DNA of 22,389 nucleotides from JAWLCQ01 sp041687095 (GTDB lineage Bacteria > Planctomycetota > Phycisphaerae > SM23-33), in contig JAWLCQ010000068.1 of the NCBI GenBank assembly GCA_041687095.1, forward strand, positions 1 to 22,389. Direction: 5' to 3'. The position numbers and the translations under genes are program-made. Positions 7,063-14,367 of this stretch are shown piece after piece. The notes under the pieces were generated by a model. The model was not told the DNA's origin. It saw nothing but the letters and a program-made list of their open reading frames with translations, and did no database searches. Numbering within the stretch: position 1 is the stretch's first letter; each line of letters begins with the position of its first letter.

Positions 7063-7887
7063 CTAGGCCTTCCTTCGAAGCCTCGCACAGCGGGCGGCAA
7101 TCCAAAGGCAGATCATGAGCAGCGGAACTCCCAACGCACCCGCACAGGGAGAATCGCCTGCGAGTTGGAAGAGGAATCCCGCCGGCAGGGCGATCAGGAT
7201 CAGCGGCAGGCCATACCGCAGGGAGTTTCGTAGCGTGAAGCCCAGCAGCCCGGCGGCCGCCAACGGCAGAGCCACCAGCAGGTTCGTAGCCTCGATATCC
7301 GGCAGGCCCAGCGGGCCTCCGAGAATCCGATACCGCCACGATTGCACCACCGACCGCGGAAGCTTTGCGACGGCGGCGTTGGGCGACTCAAGGAAGACCT
7401 CCGGATATCCGCGCTGCTGCATCGCCTCGCGCCATGCGGTTTCATCCGGGTAGCGGAGAAAGTTGTTGTCCTCGATATGCTCCCGGTGGGCAGGCATGAT
7501 GAACCATCCGGCGTCGGACCGTCCGACGACGGCATCGGGGACGACGGCGAAGGCGGCCACGTTCGGCCCCGGCTCTTCTGTCCTCAACCGCCATCGCCGC
7601 TCCAGTCGCGGCGGAAAGGACTGTTCGAGGAACCTCGATCCCTCAGGGCGATTGCGCAGGCGGAGTTCGTCGTTGATCTCAAGCTGATACGCATCCCCCG
7701 GCTGCATCGGCGTGAGGCTGCTCACCTCCCAGGCCAGCAGCAGGCACCACAGGACCAGCGGAAGGCACAGCAGTGCGGTGATTCTCACGGTCCGCCGATG
7801 CTCCTGCCCCGCATCCACATCGGAGTGAACGCCGTGGTCTACCGGCTCTGCGGACGCCCTGCGACCATTGTCTGTGTCATACGCCAT
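7063..7887 (-). CDS. Hypothetical membrane protein with large extracytoplasmic domain
   Basis: The product is 274 residues, with ATG at 7887 after a GGGGACA stretch. A short polar N-terminus is followed by a membrane helix at about 36-54 (ITALLCLPLVLWCLLLAW). A soluble region (55-200; RWRLRTEEPGPNVAAFAVVP) follows, then three helices near 201-217, 224-242 and 249-266. The soluble part is therefore probably outside the cytoplasm. It follows the URO-D-type gene at 7933 by 45 bp in the same direction, so it may be the last gene of that transcript. Family not recognised; a link to the enzymes upstream is inference from position only. Confidence 0.75.
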   Translation of the reverse strand: MAYDTDNGRRASAEPVDHGVHSDVDAGQEHRRTVRITALLCLPLVLWCLLLAWEVSSLTPMQPGDAYQLEINDELRLRNRPEGSRFLEQSFPPRLERRWRLRTEEPGPNVAAFAVVPDAVVGRSDAGWFIMPAHREHIEDNNFLRYPDETAWREAMQQRGYPEVFLESPNAAVAKLPRSVVQSWRYRILGGPLGLPDIEATNLLVALPLAAAGLLGFTLRNSLRYGLPLILIALPAGFLFQLAGDSPCAGALGVPLLMICLWIAARCARLRRKA

Positions 7888-7932
7888 GTCTGTCCCCGGT
7901 TCCTGGTTCCCGGTTCTCCGCTCTTCCGGTCC

Positions 7933-9012
7933 TCACCCCTCCCGCGCCGCCTCCGCCATCGCCAGGACGTTCTCGGGCGGGACGTTGGGGAGCAGGGCCT
8001 CGTGGCTGGGGCTGATGACCAGGGCCGGGCCCAGCAGGTCGCGGACGCGGCGGACTTCGTCGCGGATCTGCTGCGGGCTCCCGTGCACCAGCAGGTGCTG
8101 CGTGTCGATCCCGCCCATGAACGCGATCCGCCCGCGGAAGTCGCGGGCGAGCGTCGCCGCGTCCATGTCCGTCGCCTTCGCCTGCAGCGGGTGCAGCGCG
8201 TCGACGCCCGCGTCGATCAGCCGCCCGATCACCTTGTGGATCGCCCCGCACGAGTGGAGGATCACCTGCAGCCCGTGGCGGTGCCCTTGCTCGGTGAAGC
8301 GGCGGAACCAGGGCATGATGAAGCGGTCGAACTGGTCGGGGCTCACCAGCAGGTCAAGCTGCGTCCCGAAGTCGTTGCCGAAGAACAGCCCGTCCACCTC
8401 GCCCCCCGCGGCCGCGAAGAACCGCTCGTTGGCCTCCAGGTAGAACCCGCAGACCTTGGCGGTGACGGCGTGGACGACCTCGGGGTGGGTGTACATCTTG
8501 ACGAAGTAGTTCTCCATCCCGAGGAAGTCGGCGACGTCGTGGAAGAAGCAGCTCCACATGCCGCTGGCGCGGTAGACGTCGCCGCTGTTCCGCAGCGCCT
8601 GGAGCGTGGTGGTGAAGTCGAGGTAGTCGGGGCTGGGCCAGGGGAAGTCCTCGACCTCGCGGGGGTCCTCGCAGTCGGCAAACACGCCCCCGCTGGCCAG
8701 GCCCTTGCGGGCGTCGTGCTGATGCTCCCAGATGGGCTTGCCCTGGGGGTGCTTGTACGACGTCCACTGCGGGGACAGCCACCGCACGTCGTCGCCCAGC
8801 ATGCACCTCAGTCGCTCGGCTGCGTTCCAGTCCATCTTGGCGTACGAGACGACCTCGCCCGCGTCATCGCGCGGGCGGCCCTGCGCGTCCCCGGTCCCGA
8901 AGTGCCGGAAGTACAGCGGCCAAGTCTCCGAGTGCGGGTTGCCCAACCAGAACCCGCACCGGTCCGGTACGCCGCCGGCGAAGATGGTCTTTACGCGCTC
9001 GCGTGAGGTCAT
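7933..9012 (-). CDS. URO-D family protein, metal site incomplete
   Basis: The product is 359 residues. ATG 9012 overlaps the TGA of the upstream gene (ATGA, 9009-9012), so translation is probably coupled. Features typical of the uroporphyrinogen decarboxylase/MtaA superfamily TIM barrel include the N-terminal MTSRERVKTIFAGGVPDR, DGLFFGNDFGTQLDLLVSP, LQVILHSCGAIHKVIGRLID, RIAFMGGIDTQHLL and the C-terminal SPSHEALLPNVPPEN. His253 and Cys255 form the HxC half of the corrinoid methyltransferase zinc site. The third ligand is absent: the matching position lies in LVISPSHE, with no Cys. It is therefore unlikely to be haem-pathway HemE and may be a substrate-specific methyltransferase with altered metal binding. 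Confidence 0.9.
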   Translation of the reverse strand: MTSRERVKTIFAGGVPDRCGFWLGNPHSETWPLYFRHFGTGDAQGRPRDDAGEVVSYAKMDWNAAERLRCMLGDDVRWLSPQWTSYKHPQGKPIWEHQHDARKGLASGGVFADCEDPREVEDFPWPSPDYLDFTTTLQALRNSGDVYRASGMWSCFFHDVADFLGMENYFVKMYTHPEVVHAVTAKVCGFYLEANERFFAAAGGEVDGLFFGNDFGTQLDLLVSPDQFDRFIMPWFRRFTEQGHRHGLQVILHSCGAIHKVIGRLIDAGVDALHPLQAKATDMDAATLARDFRGRIAFMGGIDTQHLLVHGSPQQIRDEVRRVRDLLGPALVISPSHEALLPNVPPENVLAMAEAAREG

Positions 9013-10103
9013 GTGGCGTACCTGCCCATCTCGCGCCCGCGGTCGACGAAGTGCTTGAAGGTCTCGTAGTTCACGCGGGAGGAGACGCTGTGGTCGGTCT
9101 GGAGGCAGTAGCCGCCCCCGGCCATGGCGGGGGGGAGCTTCAGCTCCAACTCGGCGTCGACGGTGGCGAGGTCGTTGGACTCCAGCGTGCGGATGTCCAT
9201 CCCGCCCATGAAGGCGATGCGGTCCCCGTAGGCCTGCTTGAGGTGCGGCAGGTCCATGCCCGCCTTGACCTCCATGGCCTGCAGGCAGGTCATGCCCGCC
9301 TCGATGAGCCCGGGGACGAGCGGTTCGACGAACCCGCAGGAGTGGACCACGACCTCGAGCCCGCGCTGGCGGGCGTACTGGAACGTCCGCTTGTGGGCCG
9401 GCCAGATGATGTCCATGTACATCGCGGGGGACATGAACGGGCGGTGCTTGAAGCCCATGTCCTCGTAGAACCACACGCCGTCGGGGAGGCCCTCCTCGTC
9501 GAAGAGGATGTCCATGAGCTTGAGCGTCAGGTCCGCGTAGACGGTGCACATGTCCTTGACCCAGTCGGGGTCCAGGGCCATGCCCATGAGCATGTACTCG
9601 TGCCCGCAGACGGGGTGCATGAGTTCGAAGACGTTGACCCCGCTCCAGAAGAAGAAGCGGTTGGTGTCGGCGGACCATTTCTTGGCGTCGCGGTAGGCGT
9701 CGAAGTTGATGCGGCGGCGGAGGTCGGCGTCGTTGGTGAGGTGGGGGCGGATGTGCTCCTCCCAGGCGGCGCGGTCCTTGACGAGGAAGTCCACGTGCTC
9801 GGGGGTCCCGCTCTTGTGCTTCCACCAGCGGAGCAGAGCCCCGTTGGAGTTGCGGACGAGCTTGGTCTCCTCGGTCTCCTCGATGAGGGTGTCGCCCACG
9901 TCGAGGTTCCCGGCCATGCTGAACGGCCAGGCCTTGCGGATGTCGAGGTCGAAGTGGTCCTCGAGGTTCTCGTCGGGCTTGAGGTGTCCGGCGTCGATCC
10001 ACGCCTGGCGGGTGTCGCCCCAGAAGTGCTCGTTGGCAGGGATGCGGTCGACGGGCTGGCGCTTGAGCATCCGCTCGACGCGCTCGCGGCTGGTGAGTTC
10101 CAT
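9009..10103 (-). CDS. URO-D family corrinoid-type methyltransferase with intact HxC...C site
   Basis: The product is 364 residues. ATG 10103 has AGGAG 7 nt upstream; a longer in-frame extension to 10325 runs through repeat DNA and is rejected. Family signatures are MELTSRERVERMLKRQPVDR, IPANEHFWGD, GVWFYEDMGFKHRPFMSPAM, EVVVHSCGFVEPLVPGLIEA and RIAFMGGMDIRTLESND. His254, Cys256 and Cys333 (in GGGYCLQTDHSV) reproduce the HxC...C arrangement that binds zinc in MtaA-type methyltransferases, which move methyl groups between a corrinoid protein and an acceptor. No corrinoid-binding protein is encoded in the window. It is the first gene of a coupled pair with the gene at 7933. Confidence 0.92.
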   Translation of the reverse strand: MELTSRERVERMLKRQPVDRIPANEHFWGDTRQAWIDAGHLKPDENLEDHFDLDIRKAWPFSMAGNLDVGDTLIEETEETKLVRNSNGALLRWWKHKSGTPEHVDFLVKDRAAWEEHIRPHLTNDADLRRRINFDAYRDAKKWSADTNRFFFWSGVNVFELMHPVCGHEYMLMGMALDPDWVKDMCTVYADLTLKLMDILFDEEGLPDGVWFYEDMGFKHRPFMSPAMYMDIIWPAHKRTFQYARQRGLEVVVHSCGFVEPLVPGLIEAGMTCLQAMEVKAGMDLPHLKQAYGDRIAFMGGMDIRTLESNDLATVDAELELKLPPAMAGGGYCLQTDHSVSSRVNYETFKHFVDRGREMGRYAT

Positions 10104-10496
10104 GGTACGTCTCCTGCTGCTGGTCCTTCGGCCGCCACGGTCGGTCCACCCGCCGCATGCGACGCGGGACAGCATGACGGGAAACGCCTGCGGGTTCAAG
10201 ACGCAAGAGCGGGGATGAAGCGCGGATGAACGCGGATGCGGGGGAAGCGGGGATCGGGCGGGAGATTCACTTCGGTGGGGATCGCGAGCGAGGCGAAGGC
10301 GGTTCGGTCTATGCCGCCGTCCCACGGGGCGGACAGCGCACCGTGGGCATTGTCCAGTGCGAGTTCGAACGCGTCGGGGTGTGGAAGGGTCCCCTCATCT
10401 GTCGCTTCGCGACATCTTCCCCCCCAGGGGGGAAGGGTTCGCCCGCTTCGCGGGCCGCGATCGTTTCCCTCAACCGGGTTCCTTCTTCCCTGGTCC
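10104..10496. other. Gene-free interval upstream of the URO-D pair
   Basis: It should contain the leftward promoter for the two URO-D genes, but no convincing -35/-10 pair or riboswitch (including a cobalamin box) was found. A short GATGAAGCGCGGATGAACGC-type direct repeat lies around 10215-10240. A region near 10395-10440 (CATCTGTCGCTTCGCGACAT, then CCCCCCAGGGGGG) has two small palindromes of a style seen in dispersed intergenic repeats. Confidence 0.5.
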
Positions 10497-10500
10497 CTAT

Positions 10501-10656
10501 CACTACAACGAAGTTTGGTTGACTGGTTAACTTGTTGATTGGCAATATCTTGCAGCCAGGTGAGCCGCTCCGGTAGTCCCAGGCGGGCAGTCCACGCAAA
10601 CTGCTGTCCCAGTCACCAGTTAACCAGTCAGCCAGTTCACATCTTTCGTTGTAGTG
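10501..10656. mobile_element. 156-bp MITE-like element, copy A, 4-bp target duplication CTAT
   Basis: The left end CACTACAACGAA (10501-10512) and right end TTCGTTGTAGTG (10645-10656) are exact inverted repeats. CTAT lies immediately outside each end (10497-10500, 10657-10660). The arms continue with GGTT(G/A)ACT octamers, and the centre is a unique AGGCGGGCAGTCCACGCAAA segment. It aligns without gaps to the 156-bp copy at 22113-22268, with about 15 differences by hand count. There is no coding capacity. It splits the three URO-D genes into two groups. Confidence 0.88.
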
Positions 10657-10670
10657 CTATTGCCTAGTCC

Positions 10671-11720
10671 CTATTGCCTATTCCCTAGTGCCTTCTCCTC
10701 CCGCATCGCCCGGTACCCCGGCTGGGACGTCAGGACCTCCTGCATGGCGACGAGGTTCTCGGGGGGGACGTCGGGCGGGACGCCGTGGCTGGGGGAGAAG
10801 ACGTACCCGCCATTCATCCCCGCCTCGATCAGCCGCCGCGCCATCGCGCGGACCTCGTCGGCCGTTCCGAACGGCAGCGTCTTCTGCACGCTCATGCCCC
10901 CGTGGAACGCGAGCTTTCCGTGGTACTGCTGGAGCAGGGCGAAGCAGTCCATGACCTCCGGCTGGAAGGGGTTGAAGAGGTTCAGGCCGATCTCGACGAG
11001 GTCGGGGAACAGTTCGGAGACGGCCCCGCAGGAGTGCATGGTGACGAACTTGCCGGCGTCGCGGACGGGGGCGAACATGCGGGCGAGGCGCGGTTTGATG
11101 AAGTGCCGCCAGTGCTCGGGCCCGGTGATGAGCCCCTGCTGCATGCCGTAGTCGTCCCCGAAGTACACCGCGTCGACGCCCAGTTCCAGGGCCTTGCGGA
11201 CCTGCACGAGGTTGTGCTCGACGATGCGGTTGAGGAGGTCCTCGACGAACTCGGGGCGCTCGACCATGTCCATGAGCAGCTCGGTCATTCCGCGGAGGGT
11301 CCAGGCGCGTTCGAAGAGCGAGAACCCGATCTGGTAGACGCTGAAGCGGTCGCGGTGGGCGGCGAGGAGTTCGGGGGCCCCGGCGTACCAGGCGGGGTTG
11401 GCCGGGTCGGGGAACTCGTAGGCCGCCAGGTCCTCGGGGCGGCGGATCGGCCACGTTTCGGGGGACCCGATGTCCTTGTCCACCGTGCGGTCCCAGACCA
11501 CGCCGTACACGTCGCGGAAGCGGTCGTCCCCGATGGGCGTCATGCGGCCGATGCCCGCCCCGACGCACACGAAGTGCGAATCCAGCCACGGTCCCAGGTC
11601 CGCCACGCCCAGGTGGGCCTTGAGTTTCTGCTCGCACTCCCAGGTCGGTCCCCACGACCACGGGACGTAGGGGACGGGTTGGAAGCGGAGGGCGGCGAGG
11701 ACGACGTCTCGGCGGTTCAT
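10671..11720 (-). CDS. URO-D family protein, coupled to mgtE
   Basis: The product is 349 residues. ATG 11720 overlaps the mgtE stop (ATGA at 11717-11720). Superfamily features are MNRRDVVLAALRFQPVPYVP, VDAVYFGDDYGMQQGLITGP, KFVTMHSCGAVSELFPDLVE, KLAFHGGMSVQKTLPFGT and GGYVFSPSHGVPPDVPPENL. His229 and Cys231 are present, but the third metal-ligand position reads NGGYVFSPSH with no Cys, as in the gene at 7933. The last residues (KALGNRQ) run into CCTAGT/CCTATT short repeats next to the 156-bp element, so the natural C-terminus may have been altered there. It is likely a methyltransferase-like enzyme with an unknown substrate. Confidence 0.9.
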   Translation of the reverse strand: MNRRDVVLAALRFQPVPYVPWSWGPTWECEQKLKAHLGVADLGPWLDSHFVCVGAGIGRMTPIGDDRFRDVYGVVWDRTVDKDIGSPETWPIRRPEDLAAYEFPDPANPAWYAGAPELLAAHRDRFSVYQIGFSLFERAWTLRGMTELLMDMVERPEFVEDLLNRIVEHNLVQVRKALELGVDAVYFGDDYGMQQGLITGPEHWRHFIKPRLARMFAPVRDAGKFVTMHSCGAVSELFPDLVEIGLNLFNPFQPEVMDCFALLQQYHGKLAFHGGMSVQKTLPFGTADEVRAMARRLIEAGMNGGYVFSPSHGVPPDVPPENLVAMQEVLTSQPGYRAMREEKALGNRQ

Positions 11721-13144
11721 GGCATACCTCGAGTGACGGTGGCGAAGATCAGCGACGCGACGGTGAAGTAGATGAGGATCCCGGACACGTCCATGAACGA
11801 GGCGATGAACGGCCCGCTGGTGACGGCGGGGTCGAAGCCCAGGCGTTTGAAGAGGAACGGCAGCATGCCCCCGACGACGTTGGCGATGGTGACGACGAAG
11901 ACCATGGAGACGGCGACGGAGAGGGCAATGTGGACGGGGTCGTAGGGGGCGGTGGGGACGAACTGCGACAGCAGCAGGGCCGCGACGAACCCCAGGGTTC
12001 CGAGGATGGCCCCGAAGCTCAGTCCGCGGAGGGCCTCGCGGCTGAGCACGCGGAGCCAGTGGTGGGTATCGACCTCGTGCACCGCGATGCCGCGGATCAT
12101 GAGCCCGGCGATCTGCGTTCCGGTATTGCCCGCCGCGGAGACCAGCAGGGGCATGAACAGCACGAGGACGGTGAACAGGGGGGCGGAGTGGAACCCCAGC
12201 AGCGCCACGGCCGTGAGGGTCTGCGCCACCAGCAGCATGACCAGCCAGGGCAGGCGGGTGCGGAGCATGTGGGCGAACCCGGACCCGAAGTAGCTGTACT
12301 CCAGCGCGCCCATGCCGCTCATGAGCTGGAAGTCCTCGGTGTCCTCCTCCTCGGCGACGTCGAAGACGTCGTCGACGGTGACGATCCCCACGAGGATCCC
12401 GTGGCGGTTGACGACGGGCAGGGCGAGGGCGTCGTACTTCTTGAACAGTTCGATGGCCGTCGCCTCGTCCTCGGTGGCGATGAGGGCGGCGGGGTGCTCC
12501 TCCATGAGTTCGGCGGCGGTGCAGTCGGCGGGGGCGAGGACGAGGTCCTCCAGGCGGACCTCGCCCAGGAGCTTCCAGTTCCCGTCGGTGACGTAGAGGA
12601 CGTAGACGGTTTCCTTCTCGGGGGCGAGCTTGCGGATGTGTTCGAGGATCTCGTTGACGGTCCACGCGGGGCGGATGGCGAGGTACTCGGGCGTCATGAG
12701 CCGCCCGATGGAGTCCTCGGGGTACGCCAGGAGGGAGCGGGCGATCCGCAGCTCGTCGCCCCGCAGGGCGGACAGGAGCTTCTGGGCGAGTTCGCCCGGG
12801 AGTTCCTCGAGCAGCTCGGTGCGGTTGTCGGCGGCCATCTCGTTGAGGATGGCGGCGACTTTTTCGTTGGCGAGGGTGGTGAGGAGGGTTTCCTGCTGCT
12901 GGGATTCGAGTTCGGCGAGGACTTCGGCGGCGCGGTCGTGGGGGAGGAAGCGGAAGCACAGCGCAAGCTCCTCGCCCTCGAGTTCGCCCAGGAGGGCGGC
13001 GAGGTCGTGGATCTCCATCTCCACGAGGGTGGACTTCAGCGTGCGGAAGTCCTTGGCCTCGATGAGCGATTGGATCTCGGGTTGGAGAACGCTGGGATGC
13101 ACGCGCGCCATGCTCCTGTCGTGGGCGAAACGAACCGCCCTCAC
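11717..13144 (-). CDS. mgtE: Magnesium transporter MgtE
   Basis: The product is 475 residues from GTG 13144, or 464 from ATG 13111; neither start has a well-spaced ribosome site (AGGAG is only 1 nt from the ATG). The domain order is that of MgtE: an N-terminal helical superhelix (about 20-140), two CBS domains (about 145-265; LMTPEYLAIRPAWTVNEIL and LPVVNRHGILVGIVTVDDV), a plug helix and five membrane helices (about 295-470). The pore segment FMDVSGILIYF retains the Asp (residue 452) that lines the Mg2+ path in characterised MgtE. The cytoplasmic domains gate the channel by Mg2+ level. No M-box or ykoK-type leader was recognised upstream. The gene is translationally coupled to a URO-D family gene, an unexpected partner. 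Confidence 0.95.
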   Translation of the reverse strand: MRAVRFAHDRSMARVHPSVLQPEIQSLIEAKDFRTLKSTLVEMEIHDLAALLGELEGEELALCFRFLPHDRAAEVLAELESQQQETLLTTLANEKVAAILNEMAADNRTELLEELPGELAQKLLSALRGDELRIARSLLAYPEDSIGRLMTPEYLAIRPAWTVNEILEHIRKLAPEKETVYVLYVTDGNWKLLGEVRLEDLVLAPADCTAAELMEEHPAALIATEDEATAIELFKKYDALALPVVNRHGILVGIVTVDDVFDVAEEEDTEDFQLMSGMGALEYSYFGSGFAHMLRTRLPWLVMLLVAQTLTAVALLGFHSAPLFTVLVLFMPLLVSAAGNTGTQIAGLMIRGIAVHEVDTHHWLRVLSREALRGLSFGAILGTLGFVAALLLSQFVPTAPYDPVHIALSVAVSMVFVVTIANVVGGMLPFLFKRLGFDPAVTSGPFIASFMDVSGILIYFTVASLIFATVTRGMP

Positions 13145-13491
13145 GCCACCGGGTCGTCCTGAAGTCTAGCCATTGTCCTTCCGTGGAACCATGAAGTCAA
13201 CGAGACGAGGGGAGCGGGCAGGGCCATTGCAAAGTCCGATTCGCCGGGCGCGACGGGTTTGCAGAACCCGTGTTCCGCCGCGCGCTCGCAGGAGCACGGC
13301 TGCAAACAGCGCAGCCGTGGCACCCGCGATTGCGACTTCGCGAAGGCCCTGGGGCGGAAGGGATTGCGGAGTGCGGATTTCGGATCGCGGACTCTGGGCG
13401 GTCCGCCAAGGGCGGATCGTGTGTTGGAGCACAGCGCGGGCGGCGATCTTTCGGTGGTCGTCGGGGCGTGTCGCCGAACGGCTGTTCATGG
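13145..13491. repeat. Gene-free interval with REP-like hairpins
   Basis: ACGGGTTTGCAGAACCCGT (about 13252-13270) is a perfect hairpin. CACGGCTGCAAACAGCGCAG (13295-13314), continuing to about 13325, is the same palindrome type as the tract at 2555-2750. A GCGGAGTGCGGATTTCGGAT segment (about 13369-13388) resembles another dispersed type often seen between genes in such genomes. No gene is supported on either strand. Confidence 0.6.
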
Positions 13492-13497
13492 TATCAT
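13492..13497 (+). promoter_or_regulatory. Candidate -10 box of rnpB
   Basis: TATCAT lies about 7 nt before the likely 5' end of RNase P RNA, as expected for a sigma-70-type -10 element. The -35 region (near 13469-13474, TGTCGC) matches the consensus poorly, so the call rests on position and the -10 alone. Confidence 0.45.
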
Positions 13498-13503
13498 GAC
13501 AGC

Positions 13504-13940
13504 AGTCGGATGCGTGGAAGGTCGCTCCCCGCCTGGTGCGGGGGGAGGAAAGTCCGAGCACCGCTGGACCGCGGTGGTGGGTAACGCCCACCGTGCCGCT
13601 CTGCCCTTCGGGGCGGGGCGGGATAGGGAAAGTGCCACAGAAAAGATACCGCCCGTCCGTCGAGCCCCCGTCAATACTGGCGGGCGGGTAAGGGTGAAAT
13701 GGTGCGGTAAGAGCGCACCGCGCCCCGGGTGACCGGGGTGGCAAGGTAAACCCCACCGGGTGCAAGGCCAAGCAGCGGCGAGGCATGGTCCAGGCCGTTA
13801 TTCAGCCGCGGGTAGGCCGCTTGTCCGGGAACGGGCAGAGCGCGGCCGCGAGGTCGCGTCCAGAGAAATGACCTTCCCCCCCGCATCGCCGGTGCCGGCG
13901 TGCGGCTGGGACAGAACTCGGCTTACAGCGCGTTCGATGG
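13504..13940 (+). ncRNA. rnpB: RNase P RNA, bacterial type A
   Basis: This is the catalytic RNA that trims the 5' leader from tRNA precursors. Conserved core segments appear in the right order: GAGGAAAGTCCGAGCACC (near 13544), ACAGAAAAGATACCGCC (near 13636), GGGTGAAATGGTGCGGTAAG (near 13692), GGCAAGGTAAACCCCACC (near 13740), AGAGAAATGACC (near 13862) and GACAGAACTCGGCTTACA (near 13910). The P1 helix forms between CGGATGCG (13507-13514) and CGCGTTCG (13929-13936), with two G-U pairs, which sets the ends. The GGTGCAAGGCCAAGCAG and TAGGCCGCTTGTCC segments fit a type A molecule. It is followed directly by a terminator. Confidence 0.97.
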
Positions 13941-13947
13941 CACATAC

Positions 13948-13983
13948 GGCGGCGGGCGCTTTCGGGCGTCCGCCGCCTTTTTG
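13948..13983 (+). terminator. Intrinsic terminator of rnpB
   Basis: A GC-rich stem (GGCGGCGGGCGC, TTTC loop, GGGCGTCCGCCGCC) is followed directly by TTTTT. It is 8 bp after the P1 helix of RNase P RNA, so it is well placed to end that transcript. Confidence 0.85.
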
Positions 13984-14016
13984 ATTTCCAATTTCCGATT
14001 GTCAATTTCCAATTGG
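13983..14016. repeat. AATTTCC-type repeat, left member of a flanking pair
   Basis: GATTTCCAATTTCCGATTGT and the following CAATTTCCAATTGG are AT-rich in an otherwise GC-rich region. A related segment in inverted orientation (GACAATTGGAAATTG and onward) occurs at 14321-14356, on the other side of the mobile element at 14093-14320. The pair may be one older element split by that insertion. Confidence 0.6.
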
Positions 14017-14092
14017 AGCCCGCCGCCCGGGAACGCGCGGACAACCTGAGGCGGACGGGCCTCGCAGCCAGGTGCCAGGCCCAACCCAAATC

Positions 14093-14320
14093 GGTCACCA
14101 TTCACGCCTGCGGAGGCGACGACAGCAGTCCAAAGAAGCAGCTGGAGAGAAGGGGATTACACAGATTTCAGGATTGCACAGAAGAGAGAAGAGCGACGTT
14201 CTGTTCCTCAATCTGTGCAATCTCATAATCTGCGTAATCCCTTTCTTTGGGGCTGTTTCTTCCTCTCTTCACGCCTTTCCGCCTTCGGCGGACTGTCTGC
14301 GAAGGCACGGACGGTTGTGA
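14093..14320. mobile_element. Diverged copy of the 215-bp MITE-like family, opposite orientation
   Basis: Reverse-complemented, this segment follows copy 1 (3911-4125) closely: ACCGTCCGTGCCTTCGCAGA, then a hairpin, AACAGCCCCAAAGAAAGGGA, TTACGCAGATTATGAGATTG, and a GTAATCC arm ending GCGTGAATGGTGACC. The terminal repeats are degenerate (GGTCACCATTCACGC against GCACGGACGGTTGTGA), and no target duplication is visible, so this copy looks older. It is bounded closely on the right by an AATTTCC-type repeat and has no coding capacity. Confidence 0.75.
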
Positions 14321-14356
14321 GAATTGACAATTGGAAATTGAAAATTGGAAATTGGC
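14321..14356. repeat. AATTTCC-type repeat, right member of a flanking pair
   Basis: GAATTGACAATTGGAAATTG continues as AAAATTGGAAATTGG. It is the inverted relative of 13983-14016 and directly abuts the right end of the diverged mobile element, 12 bp short of the histidine kinase stop codon. Confidence 0.6.
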
Positions 14357-14367
14357 AATCGCCCCCC

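Noticed and set aside
7342..9006. Rightward 554-codon frame opposite the URO-D and membrane-protein genes
   Set aside because: It crosses two well-supported leftward genes and has no family resemblance; a composition artefact.
9003..10229. Rightward 408-codon frame opposite the second URO-D gene
   Set aside because: It mirrors a gene with an intact catalytic motif and good ribosome site; the Val/Gly-rich translation is artefactual.
10104..10300. Possible cobalamin riboswitch before the URO-D pair
   Set aside because: I could not find the conserved B12-box core or the expected helices.
11930..13162. Rightward 410-codon frame opposite mgtE
   Set aside because: It is antisense to an unmistakable MgtE and Gly/Glu/Asp-rich without domain features.
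13166..13786. Leftward frame overlapping rnpB
   Set aside because: It runs through the RNase P RNA and REP-like repeats; no protein signal.
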